DNA from: Adiantum capillus-veneris
Lineage: Eukaryota; Streptophyta; Polypodiopsida; Polypodiales; Pteridaceae
Direction: 5' to 3'
DNA: 60,000 nucleotides
Assembly (NCBI GenBank): GCA_014529385.2
Contig: CM043942.1
Coordinates: 28,017,469 to 28,077,468, forward strand
In this document: positions 11,140 to 21,438 of the stretch, one piece after another
Layout of the letters: each line of letters starts with the position of its first letter
How positions within the stretch are numbered: position 1 is the first letter of the stretch
Notes under the pieces: model-generated
Told to the model about the DNA's origin: nothing
Seen by the model: only the letters and a program-made list of their open reading frames with translations
Database searches by the model: none
Program-made: the position numbers and the translations under genes

Positions 11140-14100
11140 CTCTTGAAATCGCAAACGTCCTCGATTGCATACCATAAATACACGCCACTCATGATCTTGT
11201 GCTATTAACACTCTCTTATCATCACATGTATCCGCAAGAAAGGTCGTAACACATAGGTACAAATGACTTAATGAGACCTTCATACTTTTGTCATTTCCAT
11301 CCATTACACTGAATTCATGTGTACATTTGATGTGCTAGCTCTATCATTACCCTTCCTTTGCACACGTTGGGTTGGGGCATAGGTAGGCTGTAACCCAAAG
11401 GCTTCAAGTAAAGCTGCAATACATTTGGTGACTCTGACAATTCATACTCTTCCATCCACTTCGCATCCATAGACCAGGATCTCATCAAGTTCCTCAACTT
11501 CTTGCTGATCCTCATCTGGCATATCTTCTGACACATCACCCACGAAGGGTCTTAGAAGACTCACGTAAACGCATTATGAATCTTCCACGCATCAGGCAAT
11601 TTCAGCTTGTAAGCCACATCACTGATCTTGTCAAGCACTTGAAAAGGCCCATAGTAACGCATACTGAGCTTAGGAAACAGTCGTTCCTTGCCCTTCATCT
11701 TCTTTAACCTTGCCTTTTCGAACCTTAACAGAACCCAATCACCAGGTGATAATAGCAATTCAGGACGGTGACGATCAACAACCTTTTTCTGCTTTGCTTG
11801 AGTCTTCTCCAAGGCAACTTATACATTTCATCCATGTTCTCAACATATCAATCTGCCTCAAAGATCTTGTCCTTTGTATGTAAAATGGGAGGAACCTTTT
11901 TGCCGCCTTCAACAATCTCAAAAGGTGCTTTGCCAATCCATGAATGCACCATATTATTGTACGCATATTCAAGCATAGGCAAATACTGTTCCCACTTGCC
12001 CTTATTATTTGACACATAGCATTTCAGCAGATCCAAGACAGTAGAATTAGCCTCTTCTGGTTGTCCATCGGTTTGTGGATGAAATGAAGACGAGAACTTG
12101 AGCGTAGTGCCCATGTTCTCAAACAATCCTCTCCAGAACAAACTGGTCATGCGAGGATCACGATCAGCGACAATCGATTGTGGCATACCATGGTACTTAA
12201 ACACATTGTACATGAACAAGCGTGCCATCTGATCAGATTTTATCTTCTTCGTGACAGGGATAAATTGGGCCTGCTTGCTGAACCTGCAGATAATGGTTCA
12301 TATACCATCTTTCCCTGTTGGCGTTCTTGGAAGATCAAAGATAAAGTCCATAGCAATGCTTTCCCATGGCTTATCCGGAATCGGCAGTGGTTGTAACAGC
12401 CATGGTGCCTTTTGCGTGTCAAACTTGACCTTTTGGCAAATCACGCATGCTCGCACAAAGGCATCCACATCTCTCCTCAAGGTAGGCTAATAGAAGAATG
12501 TCTCTACCGCTTTAAGTGTTGCATCAATACCACGATGCCCTGCATACAGTGGGACATGACTCTCTTCCATGACCTTATGTCGCAATGGCCTAGTGACACA
12601 AAGTCTGCCATGCATCATCACAAAACCATCTCTGAGGCGGTAGTGCTCATGATGTTGCCCCTCTTGCAACTGTTCAAAAATCCTTGCAAAATCTTCATCA
12701 ATAGCATACTGTTCCTTTATGTCATCTAACTCATGATGATAAGGAATTGACACAGCTGAAATTTGTGGCTTCCTTGATAACGCATCAGCCACAACATTCT
12801 TCTTGCCTTCCACATGCATAATCTGGAAGTGGAACATAGAAAGAATGTTTGCTCATCGCATATGCTTTTCGGATAACTTTGATTGTGTCAAGAAGTATCG
12901 CAAGGTCTGATGGTTTGTCTGGACAACAAAATCAGCACCTAAGAGGTAGTGCTTCCAACTAGAAAGGGCATGAATCACGGCCAAGAGCTTTTTCTCATAG
13001 ACTTGCATAGTCTTCTCTGGCCCTTGCATAATTCGGCTTTCATAAGCTACTACCCGTCCGTCTTGCATTAGCATTGCTCTGATGCTACTGCCGCACGCGT
13101 CACACTGGACCATAAATGACTTCCTGAGATCTAGCAAAACAATTACTGGATCTGAAGTCAATTTTTCCTTTGAGAGACTAAAAGCTGAAATCTCTTTTTG
13201 GGTCCATCTGAAAGTGACCTCTTTTTTTTTGCAAAGCGTAAAGAGGTGATGCTATCTTTGCAAAATTCTTGATAAACCTTCTATAGTAGGAACACAATCC
13301 CAAGAAGCTTCTGACATCGTGCACAGTCTTCAAGTCTGGCCATGTCTTAATAGCTTCGACCTTTGCCGGATCCATTCTGACACCATCCTTTGAGACTATG
13401 TGGCCAAGAAAGTGGATCTCTTCCAGGAAGAATTCACTTTTCTTAGGATTGACAAGTAGCTTATGACTGCACAACTCTTCGAACACAATGGTCAAGTGAC
13501 GCCTATGCTCCTCTTCATTCTTCGAATAGACTATCATGTCATCGAACAACGTCCCAACAAACTGTTGATGCGAGCGGAAAAGCCGGTCCATCATTCTGTT
13601 GAATGCGGCGGGAGCATTTGTTAGACCAAACGGCATCAGTAGAAACTCATAAAGACCAAATGTCGTTCTAAACGCAGTCTTGTGCACATCCTCTGGCCTT
13701 ATACGAATCTGATGGTAGCCACTCTTAAGGTCTATCCTGCTGAAAATTGCAGCACTCTCTAAATGATCGAGAATATCATCAATTCTAGGAATAGGAAACC
13801 TATTCCTGATGGTATTCTTATTCAATGCACGGTAATCAATACACATGCGCCATGAGCCATCCTTCTTCTACACTAGGAGCACTGGGGAGCAAAAGGGTGA
13901 AGAACTAGGTTGAATCAGCCCCTTCACTAATAACTCCTCAACCTGGCCCATAATCTCTTTCTGCTGCGCTGCGCTAACCCTGTAGGGAGGTCTATTTGGT
14001 GGGCTACACCCTGGCACCAAATCTATCTGATGATCCTCAGGTGTCTCTGGCGGCAATTGCGACTGTAATGAATCAGAGAAACAGTCACTAAACTCTCGCA

Positions 14101-14782
14101 AAAATGCTGACCTTTCTTTATCTAACACATATAAATTTGACTGACAATTATCTAAGACATCGCGTCAAAAATCAAGTACACAGAAAGATGATTCTTTATT
14201 ACAGAAGTGATAGCAGAAGCAGATACAATAGGGACAGACTCCCCTTTGAGCTTTGCATCCAAAACATGAGTTTTGCCCCTATGCTGAAGGGTGATCGTTT
14301 TGCGAAAGGCATCCAGCACGCCATGCACTCTGAACATCCATGGAATTCCAAGTAGCGCATCGCACCCTTCCAATGGCATGATATAAAATTCTTCTGTGTC
14401 TACATATGACAGACGTAGCTTTCCAATAATGGGAGTAACACACTCTGAATGGCCAGGACATGCCAACCCTGCCTCTACTGTGTACTTCATTTCTTCAGCT
14501 CTGATGCCCAGCTTCATAGCTAACTTTGGTGAGATAAAGTTTGCTTTGGCACACCTGGATCAAAGAAGATGAGTGCAGTCTGATCCCTACTTTACCCCAT
14601 GCCCTGCATAACTCACTGGTATCTGTATTGGGCCTATCACCCACCATATCTGGCACCAAACCTGCCGTCGGTTTAGGCTTCTTGCCTTTCTGGTCTTCTT
14701 TATCGTCTGGTCTTTTCCTTTGTGGACAGTTGTTAGCAAAGTGATTAGCTTGCTCGCATATAAAGCATTTATTTTCAGCCAT
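11140..14782 (-). pseudogene. Pol (PR-RT-RNaseH-IN) of E2
   Basis: A polyprotein for reverse transcription and integration. From the 5' side: a zinc knuckle CFICEQANHFANNCP (about 14720-14780); protease with FFDPG (about 14555) and LEGCDALLGIPW; RT with [23 protein letters not shown] and the catalytic FDDMIVYSK (about 13530); RNase H starting VQCDACGSS with a TNHQTLRYFL core; integrase zinc region AGHRGIDATLKAV; integrase core DFIFDLP and VADRDPRMTSLFW, with FHPQTDGQPEEAN near 12060; then the C-terminal GDWVLLRFEKARL. The chromodomain is internally deleted: it jumps from EELDEILV to the WMEEYEL segment. Stops and frameshifts divide it into at least eight pieces, so it is inactive. Confidence 0.88.
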
Positions 14783-14797
14783 TAGGACCTTCTTTTT

Positions 14798-15289
14798 CTA
14801 GAGCAACATGCACACAAAAGGCTTCCTTTTCTGTTTCTTTGCCTGCGCTCTAGAAGTCTCGGATGAATCCTTGTCTTTGGTGGCCTTTTCTGACCCTTGT
14901 GACGCTTCAGAAGCCGTTTTCACAAAGGGCTTCTTCGCTGGATTTTTCTTTTGCTGCCTTCCTTTCTCGTTGCTCGGAAACCCACTGTCCTCTCCGTCCA
15001 ACAAGGCCCGACCAGTGTTAGCAACTTCCATAAGCTGAGTGAGGGTAGCCACTCCGTTCTTGGTACAGTAATCGCGAAGCCCTTTAGGCAGTCCACAACA
15101 GTACTTCTCTATCTGCTCTGTCAATGGCACAAATCTGTAGGAGGTCAGTGAGTAACGCTTTACAAAACCTCCGATTGTACTCCAGCAAGCTCTTGCATGT
15201 AGCCGAAGTAAGTTGGTGCCAATCTGTCATGACGGCAGCTTCAAATTCATTTGACAGCCAAGCAGATACAAACATTTTCTTGAAGTAAA
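14798..15289 (-). pseudogene. Gag C-terminal half of E2
   Basis: Continues the capsid core from the other side of the RT-element insertion with FVSAWLSNEFEAAVMTDWHQ, then an EQIEKYCCGLPKGLRDYC segment, a linker with GRALLDGEDSGFPSN and a Lys-rich stretch before the zinc knuckle. Comparison with E3 (TWVQFK, then LFAPAWLTNTFEVDVMTEWH) shows that the two halves were contiguous before the insertion at 15290. At least one frameshift is present. Confidence 0.85.
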
Positions 15290-15290
15290 T

Positions 15291-15917
15291 TTCTATCTTT
15301 TTACTTATGAGTTTGATTTTATGGAGCGTCTTGTCCTTGCTAACACTTGCCCAATATTTTTGCACAAGTTATGCAATGTAAGACGCTTTGTAGATGATCT
15401 TTTTGTCCTTGACGTTCCTTCTTTTCAAGATTTTATGTACTTGAATTCGAGTTCTGTAGGCGGAGGGATTTATCCCAAGGAGTTTTGTGAACTTAACTGT
15501 ACCACAAATAGTGATTGTTGTGCCTTTTTAGACCTTGAGATTTTTCAGACTCCCTTGGGATTAGAAGTAGATATCTATGATAAGCGCCTTGAACCAGAAT
15601 ATGCCAATCTAAAAATCATCCGCATGCCTCACATTTCTTCGAACATTTCTCTTTTAGCTAAGTACGGTGTCATTTGCTCTCAACTATTTAGATTTTCTCG
15701 TCTTTGTTCTAGTAAATCTACTTTTGTTGTTCAATCTTGCCATCTTATTTCTTTACTAGTTGAAAAAGGATACTCATTCAAAAGAATCATGAAAAAAGTT
15801 CGTTCATTTTTGCATCGTAGTAAGTTTATTTTTAGTGTTTCTTCCTTTGGAATGTTCAAGATAATCAGTAGTAAATTCAATAGAAGTGGGGAGCTAAAAA
15901 GCCCACTTATTGTTTGA
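15291..15917 (+). pseudogene. Reverse transcriptase, C-terminal part (Penelope-like or related lineage)
   Basis: The frame is open from the insertion border; the first ATG is at 15321. From that ATG, residues 23-26 are FVDD, the RT catalytic box (15387-15398). FLDLEIF and a YDKR motif follow, then SNISLLAKYGVICSQLFRFS, and a basic region ending near FLHRSK. This order (a YEADF-like segment before the DD box, FLDL, YDKR, AYGV-SQL-R-R) matches, from memory, RT proteins widespread in invertebrate genomes. I am unsure whether they are classed as Penelope-like. It is clearly neither gypsy nor copia. No endonuclease domain is present in the surviving part. There are no internal stops over 209 codons, suggesting a young insertion. 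Confidence 0.75.
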
Positions 15918-15984
15918 CTTAATAACACCTTATGTTGTTGTTTTGATCTTTAGCGCTTCTAGTATTTTCACTATAGCTTGACAA

Positions 15985-16287
15985 TTGCTAGCCTTTATCA
16001 TGGCTGAGTATGCCCATCACCTCCGGAGGGTGATAGAAACTCAGCTCGTTGGTTTTGTAGAGTACGTTCAAAGCATGAATGACCTCTATATAAACCTGCA
16101 CCTACTCTTGGGCACTGACGACGTGAGTAGGGATGTCATAGCTGTTGTCCAAGCTATGCATGATAAAGGTGATAATCTTATTCTTCCTGTTTGGACAAGC
16201 AGTGAAGTTGAGATCACATATTGTCAAGTTTGGTTCTTTGCTCTTCGTAGGTTTGTAGTAGTATTCATTTTTCGATTTCATATTTAG
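15985..16287 (+). other. Small open frame in the 3' region of the RT fragment
   Basis: A 100-codon frame downstream of the RT stop, within the same insertion (start MLAFIMAEYAHHLRRVIETQ). Composition is plausible but no domain is recognised. It may be a short accessory ORF, part of a 3' UTR, or chance. Confidence 0.25.
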
Positions 16288-16611
16288 CTTACCTGAGGAC
16301 TTAAGAATGTGTTCCGTTATAGGTTGTTGTGTGAAGTTTGATTTCTAGGATTAAGTTTTTAAGATGTCTTATCCTTTTTTTGCTTAAAGTTGAGTACTTG
16401 TTTTAAGCCTAGTAAGTTGCGTCAACTTATTTTACACATGCCTTTTCTGAAAACATTTTTAAGTTAATAATGTTTTGTTTTATCTAGTTTTGTTTCGAAG
16501 CAATCAAAGTGATTTAGTTAGTTAGTTTGTTTGTTTTTGTTTTTCTTTTCTTTTCGTGTGTCCCTTGCTTTTATATTTTTATGAGTGCTTTATTCCCTCT
16601 TATAATTCGTG

Positions 16612-16631
16612 AGTTCAGACTATTCTGAACT
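16612..16631 (+). promoter_or_regulatory. 3'-terminal stem-loop of the RT fragment
   Basis: AGTTCAG and CTGAACT form a perfect 7-bp stem around the loop ACTATT, 11 bases before the right target duplication. A structured 3' end could be the recognition signal for its reverse transcriptase, as known for several target-primed elements. The function here is inference. Confidence 0.5.
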
Positions 16632-16658
16632 TATGAAGGTATATTTTCTTGAAGTAAA

Positions 16659-17748
16659 CCCAAGTGGCGGGTGCCTGTCCTTGCATTAGTAGTGTCGTCC
16701 ACCATGTAAGCGCATTGTTCTTAAAGAAAGTGGCAGCTTTTCTTACTTTAGAGGCCTCTGTAAAATTCCCTTCTGCATAAGCTGTATCAAACTGCTGGAG
16801 GAAAGTGAGAGCCTTTGCTTTATCCTCGAAGCCACTGAAAGTGCTGAACTTTACAGCTGCACCACCTTCTTTGTAAGCTTTCGGCTTTTCCAGTGCCCCC
16901 AAATTGTCATAAGGAATGGTTTGCAACATGGACACTGTAGTAGGCATGATCGACACATCTTGGCCATTAAAATTTTGCGTCAGAGGTGTGATATCTGGCT
17001 GCTGTCTAGAAAAACCAGCCATGCCAAAATGACCCTATGGCACCCCAAACTGGCCTTGGTTGCACTGAAAACCTTGTTGCATGCCAATGCTACCATACAT
17101 GGGGTTTGGCATCATGCCTTGCATACCCCCAAACACTGTTCCTGGCATGTACGGCTAACTTCTAGGCGCATAACCAGCCATACTTTGGAACACAGATCCA
17201 CCCCCGAAATACTGAGGATGTACCGTGGGTGGTGGAAAAACTGGTAACCAGTTTCTTGTTCATTCAAGACAGCATGCGGGCTTTGAAAGGTGGCGGGCTG
17301 AACTGGCATAACCTGTGGAATAGGCGTCCGAACCACCTGTTCAAGGTCGGGAGGAACCTGTTTTGGAGCCCCTGACTCCGCAACATGCGAGTGTTCCCTA
17401 TCTTGTTGAGTTGCATAAAGTACTTGGGCTTGAGCCTCAACAAGCTCCGTTCGCGGTGTAGGTTGTCTATTTTGCTGTTGCACTGGTGGCGCTTGCAAGA
17501 ACTCCATAAACCTTGGATTTTGCACCAGTTGCGAAAAGACATTCACCGCGGCAACTAACTGAGTCCTGAACGCCTCATCCTCAAGTTGCCCAGTCATAAA
17601 GCCCTGTACTACTAGAGGGACATTCACATCAACAAGAGGTACACGATGTGGTTGTGAGCTCTCGCCAATCTCGAAGACCATAGAAGTTTCCTACTTGTCC
17701 TTCAAAGAGGAACCCTCTTCCATAATGCCCCTTCCCTTTGTCGGCCAT
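16659..17748 (-). pseudogene. Gag N-terminal part of E2
   Basis: Likely start ATG at 17748 (MADKGKG), which corresponds to MAEKRDQ in E3, followed by a frameshift. The main frame (from 17681) has a Gln/Pro-rich N-terminus (LVDVNVPL, then FRTQLVAAVNVFSQLVQNP) and a Gly/Met/Gln-rich linker. The core follows: VKFSTFSGFEDKAKALTFLQ, ASKVRKAATFFKNNALTWWT, ending TWVYFKK at the insertion border. Its homologues are E3 (42331-43725) and G2' (33059-33444). Confidence 0.85.
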
Positions 17749-17827
17749 AGTGTAATCCCGCGTTCCTGTATTCTGTGTCTTTACCCAAAACAATCGAGGC
17801 TCACTCTTTGAGGAAAAAGTGATTGAT

Positions 17828-17844
17828 ATCCCGGCGGCGGAACC
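17828..17844 (-). promoter_or_regulatory. PBS resembling tRNA-Glu (E2)
   Basis: The minus strand reads AGGTTCCGCCGCCGGGAT directly after the LTR end GGTTTCA. Plant tRNA-Glu ends (from memory) GTCCCGGCAACGGAACCA, whose complement TGGTTCCGTTGCCGGGA differs at about three positions. The same family has comparable sites at 32280 and 42246. Confidence 0.65.
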
Positions 17845-18317
17845 TTGAAACCAGCCCCTGGGGCAGTATGCTTTGGCTTTCACCCGAAATTCTTTACTTT
17901 AGACACACACAGAGAGGGAGAGAGTACTTTGCAAAAGGAACCTGCGACGGGAATTAACACTTAAGCACACATACGGCTCGGTAGCTGGAATGCTTCGAGC
18001 AGACGCCTACAACCTGTAGGCCCCATAATTGGCGTCCTTTCCGTATTTCTTTATAAATTAACAGAGGGAATAAAACCTGTGATTTCCTACTAGCTGTCCC
18101 GCATAACCCGGGCTGAAATCCACCTGTTCTGGCCCGATTTCGGCAGCATAACTGTATTTGGCAGCATAACTATACTAGGACGCTTCATAGAGAGTATCCC
18201 CACGCAATAGATGACTTTCCCGACGCATACGGACACTTTGCAAAACGTGGCAACAATCTGCATCACGCTGAATTCTCTGTTTTTTGCCCCGAAAATGTGC
18301 CACATCACCTCTACAGT
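17845..18317 (-). repeat. 5' LTR of E2, left segment
   Basis: It begins (plus) TGAAACCAGCCCC and carries the conserved block at 18019-18049. It stops at ACAGT where N is inserted. The remaining part of this LTR is at 28049-29161, and the junction in the intact 3' LTR (near 9999) reads straight through ACAGC. Confidence 0.88.
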
Positions 18318-19252
18318 TGTCACGTGACACATCCAACCCTATGTGTGCGTGGACAAGCTACAGCATGACCAGGGTTCAGTTCAGTCAAGTCAATTTAGAA
18401 TAGGAAGTGATTTGGCACTTTTGTGAGTCTGTTCGTAGATCGTGCATGTCCAAGCACTTAGATTAGATGCATATCCTTTGGTTGCACACAACATGATCAT
18501 CAGATTTCCATCAGATCCCATTAGGAGCATTTTTACATTGCATAGACCTATTTTCCTATTTTTGACATTTTTTACTTATTATTTTTAAGTGACTTTTGTT
18601 GGAAACTAGGTAGGGCAAATTTCATAAGTTTGTATATAAGAAACCTAGCGCTAGCACTTTCTGGCAGAAGAGGTAGCAGGATCACCTTGCTCAACAGGCA
18701 ACTTCTCAGCAAGACCCCTTAGCAAGGCCTAGCGTTTTTGCAACACAGCATCAACACTGGCGTTTTTGCACCATAGACCAGCCCTGGCGTCTTTTGCACA
18801 GCAGATCAGCCCTGGCGATCACAGCAGACATCAGATCCTTTAGCGTTAGCAGAATCTACAGCAGTTAGCAGATTTCCACCGCAACAGAAGATTTTCAGCC
18901 CTAGCGTTTTTGCATCTGCAAGACACGAATCAGCCTTAGACTCAGCGTTTTGAGCTTTCAGCAATCAGTACCCGCAGAAGAACCCCTGAACCTCGCAGAT
19001 CTCACCTTCCCGTAGCAGATCCTCGTCGCACGGTCAGATCCAGCGAAGTTGCAGTTTCAGCCCGGAAAACGCAGATTTCAGCATCTGCATTTTCAGCGCA
19101 TCGTCGCATCGACATAGTCACAGACACAGAGTCAGAATTCAGCAGATAAAGATTTGCGGATTTCAGCCATTAGCGTTTTCAGATCCGTCTCGTCGTCGTC
19201 CTCATCGTCGTCCTCATCGTCGTCGACATCGTCGGCAAGTCCAAGCATTGTA
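18318..19252 (+). repeat. 5' LTR of N, first segment
   Basis: Starts TGTCACGTGACAC. A TATATAAG box lies at 18633-18640, the likely promoter of the element. Downstream it is rich in scattered AGCGTTTT-type motifs and ends in TCG-triplet-rich sequence. It stops at TTGTA, the target site of the copia insertion; the uninterrupted equivalent is near 27750. Confidence 0.88.
18633..18640 (+). promoter_or_regulatory. TATA box in the N LTR
   Basis: TATATAAG, followed by GAAACCTAGCGC. The same context is conserved in the 3' LTR (27105-27112), and a similar one (AATATATAAGAAA) occurs in the solo LTR near 34930. Position within the LTR fits a U3 promoter. Confidence 0.6.
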
Positions 19253-19598
19253 TGTTGGGTTAAAGGCCTAAATAACCCCTTTTTGTACATTCTTATACTT
19301 TGTCCAGGTTCATATTGAACCTAGGTTCATATTGAACCTAGGTTCATATTGAACCTAGGTTCATATTGAACCTAGGTTCATATTGAACCTGGACACATTT
19401 TTTAAAGGTCACTTATAATAAAAGTGGAAAAACCCAAAACTCACTTATTGTGTTTTCCCCAAAAATGTGAGCTCTCTCTCTCTCCCTCTTCGTTCTGCTA
19501 GCGCTTCCCTTCTGCAACATAGTGCCTCCGCTTCAAGCCTCAAGGCCTGCACATCTTCGCGTGCTCTATCACTTGCACACACCGCCGCGCGCTCAACA
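19253..19598 (+). repeat. 5' LTR of the copia element
   Basis: 346 bp, TG...CA termini. It contains five tandem copies of the palindromic unit AGGTTCATATTGAACCT (19306-19390), where the 3' LTR has one. The sequence is otherwise almost identical to the 3' LTR. Confidence 0.96.
19306..19390. repeat. 17-bp palindromic tandem repeat, five copies
   Basis: AGGTTCATATTGAACCT is itself an inverted repeat (AGGTTCA, TAT, TGAACCT), repeated head to tail five times. One copy exists at 24391-24407 in the other LTR, so the array expanded or contracted after the insertion, or during the last reverse transcription. Confidence 0.97.
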
Positions 19599-19600
19599 AC

Positions 19601-19612
19601 TGGTATCAGAGC
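19601..19612 (+). promoter_or_regulatory. PBS, initiator tRNA-Met type (copia)
   Basis: TGGTATCAGAGC, two bases after the LTR end; standard for plant copia elements. Confidence 0.95.
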
Positions 19613-20114
19613 CAGATTAGGGTTTCAGAAGCTTTGCGTAGGTGGCTGGACAGCAGGCAAAAGGCTTCTCTCGCGTCAAATTTCCGCTTTCATCGCGAAG
19701 CCCCTTGCTTCCAGTGTCACCAAGGGTGATTAGGGTTCCCAAAACAGCCTAAAACAGGTTGAAATTCGGTCAAAACAGGTAAAAACCTGAAAATTACAGG
19801 TCAAAACAGCAAAACACAGGTGTTCTAAATCGATCCCGTGAATGCCCCTTGCTTTTCCCACTCAAAATAGGTCCATTTGATGCAAATTGATCCACCAAAA
19901 CAGTAAATTTGCAGAAAATTCAGAATTGGATTGTTTTTATGTACACAAATTGAGGTTTATGTACGCCTTTTGTGGGTTTATGCAAGTACGCATTGGGGAT
20001 ACTTGTTAATTGCTGAAATTTTCAGCACATTGTATGCAACGTGCTGTACATTGTGATCACTGGAAATTTTCAAATTTTGTGTAGACACTTTCTGCTTCAT
20101 TTTTATCCGTGCAA

Positions 20115-21438
20115 ATGGCCTCTACTTCCTCGTCGTCTGATGCCAAGAGCTTGATGGAAATCAAGCAATTTGACGGTACAGGTTTCGACCTATGGCAGGA
20201 CAAGATGCAGGGAATTTTGTTCCTCAAGGATTGTGAGGACGCCCTTTTGGCTGTAAAGCCTGAGGATATGCCGGATGAGGATTGGGCCAAGCTCAACAAG
20301 AGGGCCAAAGGCCTATATCAAAATGGCTGTGACCGATGACATTCTGGTGGACATAAAGAGCTTGGACACTGCACATGCAATTTGGCATAAGTTGAAGGCC
20401 ACTTATGAGAATGCCACCCCTATGAATCAGGTGCATTTGATGCGCAAACTGGTGAACATGATGCTTGACGAAGCCAAGTCGGCTTCTGAGCACTTAAGTG
20501 CTTTCACTAGTGTTATGAGTCAGGATATTGGGCTTCAACCTTTTGATGACAAGTTGAAAGCCATATTTTTGTTGATGACTTTGCCAGACTCTTGGGAAAC
20601 GCTTGTGGTTTCTTTGAGTAATAGCCCCAACCTCACATATGATGGAGTGTGAGACTCCATCTTAAATGAGGAAATTAGACGCAAGTCTAGTGGTGGGGAA
20701 GGTGGCAGTTCTACTTACAATGCGAGAGGCAAAAGTCAGAAGCAAAATACAGGTACCAAGACTCAAAACAGGAGCAAAAGCAAGTTTAGGGATAAGGATG
20801 TGACTTGTTCCCAGTGTGGTAGAAAAGGCCATAAGAAGCCAGATTGCAGGTATTTCAATAAAGAGCAGGAAAGAAAGAAGGAATCACAGGAGAAGAAGAA
20901 GACAGAGGATAAGAAAGGGGAAAAATCAGCAGGTACCTCCTCCAAGGATTCGGAGACTGTCAATGTATCCTCTAGTGCGGTTATCACAGAGTTATCCAAC
21001 AATGAGGAGATCTTGGTTGCAGCTTCATGCCCCTCAGATTTTGTTGTAGTAAATGCAGAAGACATGCTTATCTCACGTAGAGATGTCATTGATGCATTGC
21101 TAAGTGCAAATGATGGCCTTACACAGTTTTGGATAGTAGATTCGGGGGCCTCATTTCATGTGACTCCATCTGTGGAGTGTTTTGCTTCTTATCATGCAGC
21201 CAAGTATGTCAAGGTTTACCTTGGGGATAACCATGCTTGTGACATTGAAGGAATGGGCACTGTGCGCTTGGCATTAAACAGTGGTCAAGACTTTATGCTT
21301 AAAGATGTAAGGTATGTACCAGGCATCAAGAAGAGTCTATTGTCTGTTGGCCAGATGGATGCACAGGGTTATACAACCATTTTTGCATGCACAGGGTTAT
21401 ACAACCATTTTTGCTGGGGGTTCATGGAAGTTGCTTAA
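20115..21438 (+). pseudogene. Copia gag and protease
   Basis: ATG at 20115 opens MASTSSSSDAKSLMEIKQFD, followed by the copia gag signature FDGTGFDLWQDKMQ. A frameshift near 20320 is needed to continue into TDDILVDIKSLDTAHAIWH and LMRKLVNMMLDE; an in-frame TGA is at 20650. The zinc knuckle CSQCGRKGHKKPDC (C-x2-C-x4-H-x4-C) is at about 20806-20847. A Lys/Glu-rich linker precedes the protease active site FWIVDSGASFHVTPS (near 21130), which has the canonical D-S-G. A 28-bp tandem duplication at 21359-21414 shifts the frame just after the protease. Confidence 0.92.

Larger units (their letters stand above)
15290..16642 (+). mobile_element. 5'-truncated RT retroelement fragment with 16-bp TSD
   Basis: This 1353-bp plus-strand insertion in E2 gag is bounded by perfect copies of ATTTTCTTGAAGTAAA (15274-15289 and 16643-16658). 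Removing it and one copy restores the gag reading (TWVYFKK joined to FVSAWLSNEF). It has no LTRs. A reverse transcriptase frame starts open at the very left border, so the 5' end is missing. The 3' part is T-rich untranslated sequence ending in a perfect 7-bp stem-loop just before the right TSD, without a poly(A) tail. A long variable TSD with 5' truncation is typical of target-primed integration (non-LTR retrotransposons and Penelope-like elements). Confidence 0.9.

Noticed and set aside
15290-16642. Hammerhead ribozyme in the RT fragment, as reported for Penelope-like elements
   Set aside because: A CTGAGGA-like core occurs near 16293, but no matching GAAA segment with flanking stems was found.
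20763-21089. Minus-strand ORF over the copia gag linker
   Set aside because: It is a shadow of the Lys/Glu-rich linker on the plus strand, which has the zinc knuckle and protease in frame.
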